Positions 1 to 9,837 of a stretch of DNA of 64,000 bases are shown here, in pieces. Source of the DNA: Edaphochlamys debaryana (lineage: Eukaryota; Chlorophyta; Chlorophyceae; Chlamydomonadales); the NCBI GenBank assembly GCA_016858145.1, contig JAEHOE010000056.1:1-64000 (forward strand). Direction: 5' to 3'. Position 1 is the stretch's first letter. The number at the start of each line of letters is the position of its first letter. The notes under the pieces were generated by a model. It did no database searches, was not told the DNA's origin, and saw only the letters and a list, made by a program, of their open reading frames with translations. The position numbers were made by a program, and so were the translations under genes.

Positions 1-729
1 CCTAACCCCTAAACAACCCTAAACCCTAAACCCTAAACCCTAAACCCTAACCCTAAACCCTAAACCCTAAACCTCAAACCCTAAACCCTAAACCCTAACC
101 CTAAACCTAAACCCTAACCCTAAACCCTAAAACCCTAAACCCTAAACCCTAAACCCTAAACCCTAAACCCTAACCCTAAACCCTAAAACCCTAACCAACC
201 CCTAAACCCTAAACCCTAAACCCTAAACCCTAAACCCTAAACCCTAAACCCTAAACCCTAAAAAAAACCCTAAACCCTAACCCTAAACCCTAAACCCTAA
301 ACCCTAAACCCTAAACCCTAAACCCTAAACCCTAAACCCTAAACCCTAAACCCTAAACCCTAAACCCTAAACCCTAAACCCTAAACCCTAAACCCTAAAC
401 CCTAAACCCTAAACCCTAAAACCCTAAACCCTAAACCCTAAACCCTAAACCCTAAACCCTAAACCCTAAACCCTAAACCCTAAACCCTAAACCCTAAACC
501 CTAAACCCTAAACCCTAAACCCTAAACCCTAAACCCTAAACCCTAAACCCTAAACCCTAAACCCTAAACCCTAAACCCTAAACCCTAAACCCTAAACCCT
601 AAACCCTAAACCCTAAACCCTAAACCCTAAACCCTAACCCTAAACCCCTAATAAACCCTAAACCCTAAACCCTAAACCCTAAACCCTAAACCCTAAACCC
701 TAAACCCTAAACCCTAAACCCTAAAACCC
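1..729. repeat. Telomeric repeat array (CCCTAAA)n
   Basis: Nearly uninterrupted CCCTAAA units, the C-rich strand of the plant/green-algal telomere repeat TTTAGGG, reading inward. This marks the left end of a chromosome. The outermost ~280 bases contain many variants (CCCTAA, CCCTAAAA, CCAACCCC), whereas 300-640 is almost perfect. That could be sequencing noise near the contig end or real variant repeats. The array stops abruptly at AAAACCCTT near 729. Confidence 0.98.
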
Positions 730-3700
730 TTGCTTGCCTGAGAGCTGCCACTGCAGGCGCCATTGCCTTGGTACAGCTCCAATTGCCAACTCCGCAGTGC
801 CAAACCGAATGGGCAAGCTTGTTGAAGCGTGCGGGGCCTTGCCATGCCTAACGCCCTTGACCTCCGGACATGCAAGTTGCTTTGTTCTGTCCCTCTCGGT
901 CGATAGCACCCGCTGCAGCTGAGAGCATCGTTCCGAACCTTTCCGATCGCCCGTTCCTGACCCCGCCTGGACACGAGGGCCCACCTGGACACGCGCGCGA
1001 GGTAGGTAGGTAGGCCCAGTACCGGTGCCCACCCGCGAGACCACCTCCGTGACACGAGTTGACCTGAGGGGGGGGGGGAGAGGGGCGGCAGCAGCAACAG
1101 CGACGTGTCAGTTGAGCGCTCTTAGGTCTGTTGCATCCACGGGTGCGCCATGGCGGCGGGGGGCGGCGGGGGACCGCGTGCTGGGGGCTGAGCGGGTCCT
1201 GAGGGCTGGTGCCGAGAAGGGCAGTTCCCCCGTCCCTCCGCCCCTCCCACCGCGCCGCCGTGCTTCTGCAAAGCATTGCGGTTCCAACGCCGCTTGATTC
1301 AGCAGTGTACTACGGCAGAGCCAGGCCTCCAGAGGCGCCTCCCCCTCCCCTCCCGCAGATGGGCGCTTGCAGGCTGCCTCGACCCACCAAGCCCCTTGCT
1401 ACCGGTAGCTTACCAAGCGGAAAGTGAGCAGATCTCTGATCTCCTCTCCACCCACTTCGATTAGCCGGTTGCTAAGTCTCCCATATGCGTTGCCGCATCC
1501 CCCCCTTCATGCTCCACCACGCGCACCTTCGGTTTGAGGGCGGGGGGTGGCGGGGGGGGCGAGCATAATGAGCGGCTAGGAGGAAAGGCTTCTAGCCTAA
1601 TGGCCGAGTTGAGAAGGCGCAGAAGGCCCGGAATTTCTTGGCGCGCCGAGGGATGCGGCCTCTTTCGCAAGCACGTTCGCTGCTTTGCGCTAGTAAGGGA
1701 CTATGTACAAGTGTGCAAGTATAGAATGGCAATGCGAGTAACTGGCTTGGAGTGCGACTTGCACTTCGCCCTTCCACGGCAGCCGGCCCCGGCCGAGCCC
1801 AGCTCCACGCCTCGCGCCATGAGCTTTCGGAACTCCCGGTCCCCCGACCCACCCCCACGCGCACCCCCCCCACACACCGCACCCGCGTGGCTGAGCTTCA
1901 TGTCTATGCTATCAGCAGTCTTACCAGGCATCAACTTCCCAGCTACGAGCAACCGGTGCCTCAAAGTGGCCCGCTCTCCCAAGGCGGCACACTTCGGTGG
2001 GGCCCGACGGTGCGTCCCACACGTGCGACGCCCCCTCAAGCGGCCCAGATAGACGAAGAAGCAGCCAAACGGCAAGGGGTGAGGGGCTGGGCGGGCGCAA
2101 GGCATTGGGGGGGGAGTGGGGGAGGGGGGGAAGGCAGGCGGCAGGCAGCCTGGGGAGGCCCTGCGCCAGCGGCCCACGGCCATTCTGACCCAATGCCTCG
2201 GGTGGACGAGCAGCTCAGGATCTCTGTCGTGTGGGCTTGCGGCGGGCTAAGCCTTGGTTCTCTGGAAAGCGGCTGGCAAACGCTATTGCCTGAGCAAACA
2301 GCATGCGGCAGGTTGCGCCCGCCACGATTGCAAATTGCGTTCGTTGCTATGCTTGGAGTGGCTTTGGGCTATACCGTTTCTAGTCGTCGTCGCTTACTGC
2401 TACTTGTAGACCTCATCGCGCTTTCTTCATCAACGCGATAACCTCTCTGGCAGCCGACGTTTCCACCGGCAACAAGCCTTGTTGCTGCATTTGGTGCCTG
2501 TGAGTCGTCAGGCATCCGGTAAGTCAAGAAGAGAGCGAGTGCAGTCTGAGTGTTGCCCGGCTTGGGCGACTTGGCGGGATCGGCCTCTGGCAGCCCCCTG
2601 CATCACGCAAGCCCCACAGCCCCCTCGGCCACTCCCCAGCACCTTCCCCTCCCTGCGCCGCCTCTCTACCATCCATTGTGTACCTAACCAGTGTTATTTT
2701 GGTGCCGCTACTCGCCCCCATCACCATCAGGCAAGCCTTGCCCTGCCCTCTGCAAGTGGCCTCCCCAGAAGCATGGCCATGCAAGGGGCTGTCTTCAGGT
2801 GGGGCTGGTAGCCCCATACACACACCCCTGGCCCATGCCAGAGCACAGAGCGCAGCCCAGGACATATCTAGTGGCAGGTGCAAAGGGAGAAGGGTGGGGG
2901 AAGGCGATGGGTGGTGGTGTGCCACTGGTTGGGGCCCCTGCCTGGGGGCCCGGGGCCCCTGGCTGTGCAGGCGCTAAGAGACCATTTTTACCCTATGGGT
3001 CTCGCTGTACGGCGATGCCGTCAGCTTCTGCTCCAGCGCACGCCATCAGCTCTATCTTTGCTCATTCGAAAGCGGTGATGCAGTTGTTAACAATGGAAGG
3101 CAAACTCTCAAAGGCCAGGTGTACACCTCGAGTACGCGGTCGGCCAACAGAAGTGTGCGCGAGTTGCTGAAACAACGCCCTTCTGCACCACCTTGCAAGC
3201 TTTCTTACTCAATGCATTCATACGTATTTGTTCAGACACATTTGTGCGTGAAAGAGCTAGCTTTAGAGGGCTCGTTGCCCTCACCGCGCAGGGGTCGAGC
3301 CCTCCAAATGGCTATGCTCTTGTCCCCACAGCTGTTCATATGAATGAGATTGATGTAATATGTCAATTGTCATGCAGGCCAGGCTGGAAGGTGGTACATT
3401 GACAGGCTCGGTGCCCCCCGCATAGCCCGGCAGCGTGCAAGGCGCTCGCGAGGCCCGGAACACCAGGAAACCGTGCTCCTGCGTGCCCTGCTGTCTCCTC
3501 TTACTTGGCCATACATACACAACTGGTTGTGAGCCAGGAGACACCCAAATTCAAGGCACAATGGGGCACCAGGCAGCGCCCGCGTGCAGGGGCTCTGAGC
3601 CGGGCTAGGTGCCCTGGCCCCCACCCCCCTCAGCTTGAATGACCATTATTAGCTGCCCCAGGCATGGTTTTGCCATCCCCCTGCCTGGATCTAATGGGCA

Positions 3701-3801
3701 GGTCGTTAACCAAGGTGTGTGCCTTGTGGGGCCCTGAGAAACAACGAATCAAGAGCTGTGTGGCCCAAAAACGCGTTGGAAGGGGTACCTGGTCTGTGCG
3801 T

Positions 3802-3855
3802 CCCTAAACCCTAACCCTAAACCCTAACCCTAAACCCCCCTAACCCTAACCCCCC
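3802..3855. repeat. Interstitial telomeric repeat
   Basis: About 54 bases of CCCTAAACCCTAACCCTAAA-type units with a CCCCCC interruption lie 3.1 kb inside the chromosome, in the same orientation as the terminal array. This fits a healed break or subtelomeric shuffling. Downstream is CACTCCACTCC/CACCACACTCC-type simple sequence. Confidence 0.9.
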
Positions 3856-4426
3856 GTTTTGGGGCAGAGCAGTCCTGCAGCCTTTAGGCAGCCAGCTGGG
3901 TGAGTCCACTCCACTCCACTGCCTGCTCCCACCACACTCCACACCCACACACCACCACCCCAACCCCCTCATGGTCACGGGTTGGGATGCCTGCAAGCTC
4001 TAAGGAAAGTGCTATTCGCGCCTGGCTCCCATAGGACCTGTATCAGCCTGCTAGACGTACCCGGCACAGCTCTACACCGTCAACAGCAACAGCATGCCGG
4101 TTACTCTAGCATAGCTGTCCTCAACCGCATCCCCGACTACATCTGCTGCGCATACCGCTCCGTGTAGTGCTAGATAGCCCTGTTGCTAGTGCACTGTATG
4201 GAGGCTTTGCCCCCCGACCCCCCGAGGCCCGAATCCTTCTGGCTCATAGCCAGAAGCCCCCTGCTGACGGGCCGAAAGCTTCTGGATATCTTATCTTCTG
4301 CACCGGGACGGCTGAGCTGCCGACCGACGCACCTCAGCACCCCATGTTACCCCCTCACCCCTCCGCCGGCCCCCGGCTGCCCGGCCGGTACCCCCGCGCC
4401 GCATCCCATATTAATACGGCAGCAAC

Positions 4427-4456
4427 TGGGGCATGCGTTGGTGGGGCATGCGTTGG
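4427..4456. repeat. 15-bp tandem duplication
   Basis: TGGGGCATGCGTTGG occurs twice back to back. Each copy contains the palindrome GCATGC. No function is evident. Confidence 0.8.
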
Positions 4457-4866
4457 AGGGACGGTTTGTGGTAGATCATCTTCGTGGCTCTGCTTTTCTT
4501 GCCGGTCACATTGGCCCATGTGGGAGCAACCGGCGGATGCCTTGTCCTGGTAGCACCATTTGCAAACTTACAGCAACAAACCATTCATAATTTCTGTCCT
4601 CCACCCCTCTTATCCAGCATAGGCAAGCAGCACACACCAAAGTTTTGCTATCCGACATTTATGCTGGCTTGCCTGTACAGTATGCATTGTGCCCAACAGG
4701 TCGGCTGGCATTAGAGGGCGACAAGACCCGTTGACGACTCAACCCCTCCTACCCGGTTCACCTTATCGTGTCCCCTGCACATCTATCAGTCCTCGTCCTC
4801 CTCATATGCCCACTTCCTCACATCGCTCTCCCATGCATCACTGCCACGTATGGTACAAAATGCCAC

Positions 4867-7196
4867 TTAGGTGAAGGGCACAGCGCTGGGGTTGAGCCCC
4901 ACGAACTTGTATGCCTGCACGGCCGCCGCAAAGGGCAGCCCCACAGACACCTCGTTTGACTTGGACACCGCACACGAGTAGATGGCGTCCGCCACCTCGG
5001 CGGGGGTCTGGGCCAGAGGCAGCGAGCGGACCATCTGGCGGAACGACCTGGAAGGGGAGGGAGGGAAGGGAGGGACGAATGGAGGGGCATGCACGCCACG
5101 TGCATGCTGACTGCTGAGCTAGCGTAGTGGCGACAGACATGCGCCTCACGATCACAAACAAGCCAAGCGTCCACGCCATAGCGCTCGGCTCAGTCGCCGA
5201 TGTCTGAGGCCCCGCTTGCTGCATGTCCCCCAGCCCTGCCCCCTGGCTCACCGCCTGTCCTCCTCGCCGTTCTTGCCGTAGAAGGCCGCGCGCTCCATGA
5301 AGTTGCTGCGCACCAGCCCCGGCTGTACCACACCCACGTGCACACCCTGGCCCTCCACCTCAGTGCGGAGGGTGGCGGCGAGCGACTGCGGGGCGGGCGC
5401 ACAGTGGGGAAGGCGTCAACAGAGATTTGGGAAAGGCTGGGGAAAGGACGCTTGCTTCAACAACCGGTCCCTCTTGGCCACGCTGACAGCCGCACGCACC
5501 TCGAGTGCAGCCTTGCTGGCGCAGAAGGCCGACATGTACTTGGTGGGCACCTTGCCCTCGTAGCCGGTCACCATGATGATGCTGGGCCGATCGCCGCCCC
5601 CACCGAAGGTGCCCCGCGCCTTGGCCCCTCCTTTGAGCAGCACCGGTAGGAAAGCCTGGGTCACCTACAAGCACAAGTACGCGGCCGGAGGGGCGCAAGG
5701 GCGGGGGGCGCAAGGGCGGATCGAGATAAGCAGCTGGAAAGACGGAGCCCCACGCAGCCCCTCGCTCCATCCCAGTGATAGTCACCGGGACCCACCATGT
5801 AGGGGCCGTAGAAGTTGGTGTCCATGAGCCGCTTGGCCTCCTGGGGCGTGGAAGCCGGTACACGGGCAGGGGAGGGGAGAGCCGGCGTCAGCAGGCGCGG
5901 GGAAGGAATGTAAGCTACACTGCTGCACTGCACTGCAGTACTGCAAGGACTGGCCGAGATCCCCATCATCCGCCCCCAGCGGTGCGCCTCCACGCACCGT
6001 GATGGGCGTCTCCTCGAACAGGCCCCTGGCGAACACGCCCGCTGCGTTGACCAGCACGTCCACGGTCTCGTACTTGGCCAGCACCACGTTGACAAGGTTG
6101 CGCACCTGGCGCTCCTGGAGGGCGGGGGGAGAGGAGGGCCAGGGAAGGGGGCCACGCAGCATGGCATTGGTGCCGTGCTCTGAAGTGCAGTCAATGTGCA
6201 GTCCTTCATGTCCATCATGACCCCGACTTCCTCCCCGCCTCCGCCTCCACACAGCGCCAGCCCCCGCACCTGTGTTACGTCCGTGGGCACAGCCAGCGCT
6301 GCGCCCACCCGCCCCGCCGCTGCCGCGCAGTCCTCAACCACGTAGGCCAGCTTGGCCTCATCCCGCGCCGCCACCACCACGTTGTAGCCCTTGCGCGCAA
6401 ACACCAGCGCTGCGGCGCGGCCCACACCCTGCGCGGACGAGCGCAGCAGCCGGTCGGACAGGAATGGCACCACACTGACAACAGAAAGGTGCACCTGCTT
6501 TAGCTTTGCTTGTCCCGCCTACCCCCTCAAACCCACCTGTGAGCCCCCCGTGATGACCACGGTGCGGCCCGTAGACTTGAAGGCGCCCCCCACAGCGGGG
6601 GTGATGGCCAACGCTGGCTGTTGCAGCGTGGGCTGCAGGAAGGGCGGAAGGCCGATGCGTGGTGCTGCGTTGACGTTGGTGTTGTAGGGGACTCGGTGGT
6701 TGGGTCCCGGGGGGAGGGGGCCTGGGGGCTGCTGGGGCCCTGGCGGGCCGCCGTTGGCCGCGGCCCGGGCTGCTGTCCCCTGCGGTGGCGAGGGGGAGGG
6801 GAAGCGTCAATGGGCACGGACATGCCGGCCACCGGAGGCGCCGAGCTGCGCGTGAGTTGCTTCTCGGCGCCATCATGCTTCAGCGGAACCCCGTTCAAGC
6901 AGCACTGGGTGCGCCCAATCTGCTTGACACGAAGCGTCGCGGTGATGCTTGCGCACTTGCACGGTGACCCGAATGTTCGCCATTGCATATCTTGCGCCGT
7001 GTTGCAAAGCATAGCAGGCCAAGGGTGAACACGGGCTGTTCAGCGCAGTTACCGACGACAATCAGCTCACCTTGATACTGCGCCGAGCAGTCACAGGGGC
7101 GCTACGTAGCTGCAGTGACCTCGGCCCTGCACCGGCAGAGAGGGAGTTAGTGCGGGAGCAGGGTGCGCCGTTCCGCATGCCGAGCGCATTCGCCAT
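4867..7196 (-). CDS. SDR-family oxidoreductase, probably plastid-targeted, atypical active site
   Basis: Eight exons (7196-7071, 6779-6537, 6428-6270, 6114-5998, 5840-5796, 5664-5500, 5385-5252, 5047-4867) join in phase to 389 residues. Residues 1-42 are rich in S, R and A with no acidic residue, like a chloroplast transit peptide. The NAD(P)-binding glycine motif TGGSQGVG lies near 119-126 and NAAG near 199-202. The fold and the GVVQPG stretch resemble 3-ketodihydrosphingosine reductase (TSC10)-type SDRs. The position of the catalytic YxxxK reads FCASK, so Phe replaces Tyr, and the catalytic Ser position, 13 residues earlier, is Gly in MVTGYEG. Normal SDR catalysis is therefore doubtful and the substrate cannot be assigned. 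The start was chosen because exon 1 gives a targeting-like sequence and its donor (AAG|GTGAGC) keeps frame. Confidence 0.85.
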
Positions 7197-7952
7197 GCGA
7201 GCTCGCCAGCAAACGGTGCTGGCTGGAGTCAAACGGGCTGAGCCTTTTATGCTTGTATGCCTGAACACTCCATCATGACCGTAGAAACGCACAGCCCTCG
7301 CGACCGCCCTGGCCCACATGTCGCTGCAAAGTGGAGACGACTTACCTTGGTTGGCCACAGGACGCTCCAGCATCCTTCCAGACAGCATGATGCAAAGCTC
7401 GTGACTTAACGACACGCTAAGGAAGCTTAAATGCCGGCGAGCACTCGGGCAACGTGCGTTGCAGCAGTTTTGCGCGATAAGAAGGGGGACAGCGAAGTAC
7501 CGGTAAAACACAGTGTTTGGATGCAGGTTGTTTCAGCGGACCAGAGCACACGGTGCCGAAGTACGGGTGCCGGCACCGTGCCGTGCCGTAAGCCTCACCC
7601 CCGACGGCGCCGATAGGGATGAACCAAGACGTTGACCATGCACGCCAAACACGGTGCCCACCCTGCCCTGACGTCTTCTCGATCCACGTCTACCGTACTC
7701 TCGCGTCCCTGCCACAACCTGCCCGTGTCTTGAGACGGCTAGGTCTCACCCCGTGACCTGCATTGCCATCATGGCCCCACCATTAACCATGCGCTGCTCA
7801 CGGTCTAACATCCCGTGTCTTATCACCTCCATGTCCGAACGAGCTACGTACGGTTGGGAGCCATGCCCCCCGGCCCCTGGCCTCGCCTGCCTCCAAGTAC
7901 CCGAGCGTGCAGGTCCCCGCGAGTCCCCTGTCTCCCCGACAAGCCTTGGCCG
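7197..7952. other. Intergenic: upstream of SDR gene, downstream of VHP gene
   Basis: No gene is seen in these 756 bases. The segment must hold the promoter and 5' UTR of the SDR gene and the 3' UTR of the villin-headpiece gene, both on the minus strand. A minus-strand open frame runs upstream of the chosen SDR start but has no protein-like features. Confidence 0.55.
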
Positions 7953-9266
7953 TCAGAAGAGCCCAGCCTCCTTCCTGCAGCGCTCCTTCTTCCAGCCAGG
8001 CAGTCGATCAAACTCGGCCCAGTTTAGCCCAAACAGGCAGGTGAACTCCTCGGGGGACAGCCATTCCTGTGAGCGGGTAGGACGACCCGCAACACGTCAG
8101 CGACCTCCCTCGCCACACTAGCCCCACCAGAAGCTCAAGCACGCATGGCCCATGAACCCAGCCAAATGCCCCCAGCCCATTCCGCATCCCTACCCAGCTC
8201 CTCTGCCAGCCCACCATCCCTGTCGTCTACTCACCTCCCTGCAGGCCGCCTGCACTCCCTCGGGCCACACCACGCCCCCCATCAGCGCCTCCCGGGGATA
8301 GGACACAGGCTTCCCTGGTCCAGGAGGATAGAAAGGGTTCGGCAAAAGAACGGTGGCGGCGGCCAGGTAACGTGGAGCCGTTGTGCTGTGGTCTGGTCGC
8401 ATGCAATCGCCCTGGTTGCATTCCCATCAACTAGGTATGGGCTTGTCCCAACGCTGTCGACCTGGTGTGGCCACTGCCTAGATAGCACTCACCAGCCACC
8501 GAGGGTGCTGCCAGAGGGGCCACCTGCGGCGCCTTCCGCTCCAGCACACGCCCCAGGCCCGCGCGGATCTCCTCCGCCAGCGCGCGCCGCTCAGCCGCCG
8601 CCGCCACCAAGCTCTCGTACACCTCTGCCCCCAGCGCCTCCCGCAGCTCCGCCTCGCTGCGCAGACCCGCCAGCGTCTCGAAGCTGTACTCAGGCAGGGG
8701 CAGGCGGGAAGGCATCAGGGCGTGCGACTGACTCCAACTCAGGGGTGGGTAGGACACAGCCTGCCATGGCCCTCACCCTGTATCGCCGTCCTCTCACAAC
8801 ACGCGTGCGCTTCACTCGCCTGTTAACAACGTAGCGCAGCGCGGCGTCAGCTATGGCGGCAAAGCATGCGGCTCCGTGCTCTCGGTCCCTGGCCAGCGCC
8901 AGCAGCTCCAGGCAGTTGTAGACCGATATGTTGCGCAGAATCATCTGGGGGGGTGGGGGTGGGGGTACCAGGGACGGGGACGCCTTTGAACCATGCACGG
9001 GGGCAAGCCAGCCCAGCAAAGGGGGACCTGTCCAGCCTCATGCCCACCCGGCAGCAAGCGTCCTGCAGCGTCCGTGGCTCGGCGATGGGCGCAGGCTCCT
9101 GGGGCTGCTGCCTGACGTCCGCGCCTGCGGAAACCGGCGGGGGACCATGCTGGGGCCCCGCAGCCTCACAGTCTCTGCCCTTTCCGCTGACACGGGGATC
9201 AGCCGACTGCGGACGTAGAGCTGACCAGTGCAGGAGGGGCGGCGCCGGGGGAGGGTCTGTGATCAT
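7953..9266 (-). CDS. BTB/BACK-like protein with C-terminal villin headpiece (5' end unresolved)
   Basis: The five 3' exons are secure by phase: an exon ending at 9048, then 8944-8820, 8683-8493, 8314-8235 and 8066-7953. The last two encode a villin headpiece, an F-actin-binding module: CREEWLSPEEF, then FGLNWAEFDRLPGWKKERC and a terminal KEAGLF, matching the LSDEEF...FGM...F..LP.WK...LKK..GLF pattern. The 8944 and 8683 exons (RNISVYNCLELLALAR; AALRYVVNSFETL) resemble the end of a BTB domain running into a BACK helical region. The intron between them uses a GC donor (AG|GCGAGT). The frame stays open upstream of 9266, so the true start, and any complete BTB fold, may lie nearer 9400-9610. A cytoskeletal adaptor role is inference. 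Confidence 0.65.
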
Positions 9267-9837
9267 GGCGCTCTCCAGCTCGAGCGGCTCGGGGGACCCC
9301 CTCGGTGAGGTCGGGCCCAGGCCGTGAGAAGCCCAGCCCAGCTGGGTAGGGCCCTGGCTCGTTGGCCCTCCGAGCTCCTTCCCCTCGCTGACAAGCTCGT
9401 CACTAAATGAGCGTTGTTATAAGCAGGATCAAAGGTGTGCCGGCAAAGGTGGCGGAGCCGCGACGCTTCAGTTGCAAAGTCGCAGAGCGAGTGCACTGGC
9501 CGAAGAGCGGGGGCGATGCGAGGCAATATGTCGAAAGCTTTTGCAGCGCCTATGCGGTCTTGGCGGGCCTTGTTGCGGGCCATGCGCCGGGTTTTTCCGC
9601 AAAGCAATCAGGCCTCGCGACCCAGGAAGGCTGCACAAACCGCAAATAACACCAAGCGCATATAATACTGACAGCGGCATAGCCGTCATTGCCTTTGGCG
9701 CCAAAAGAGAATTCGTTTGCAAGACGCGCGTTGGCTCTTTGACTCCTTGCCTCGCCGCTCCTTGCTCGTTTCGCGACAAGCTGTATAAGCCCTTGAGTCG
9801 TAGCTAGGAGGCTTGTTGGGGCCGCACGCAGCCGCCG
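9267..9837. promoter_or_regulatory. Probable shared divergent promoter region
   Basis: Minus-strand BTB/VHP gene and plus-strand exonuclease gene diverge here. It may also contain unresolved 5' exons of the former (an open minus-strand frame reaches 9607). TATAAT at 9661-9666 lies 177 bases before the exonuclease ATG. No other motif is recognised. Confidence 0.45.

Larger units (their letters stand above)
730..4866. other. Gene-poor subtelomeric region
   Basis: No convincing gene is visible here. Open frames exist on both strands, but they are arginine/proline-rich read-throughs of GC-rich sequence with no domain, no spliced continuation and no codon pattern like the neighbours. GC is lower than in the gene-bearing part. 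The region holds the interstitial telomeric patch (3802-3855), a 15-bp tandem duplication (4427-4456) and a small hairpin near 4234-4256 (CTTCTGG...CCAGAAG). The last few hundred bases are probably the 3' UTR of the SDR gene. Confidence 0.6.

Noticed and set aside
1752..2441. 229-aa plus-strand ORF in the subtelomere
   Set aside because: Composition is random-looking, with no domain and no convincing splice partners. An overlapping minus-strand frame of similar length is equally unconvincing.
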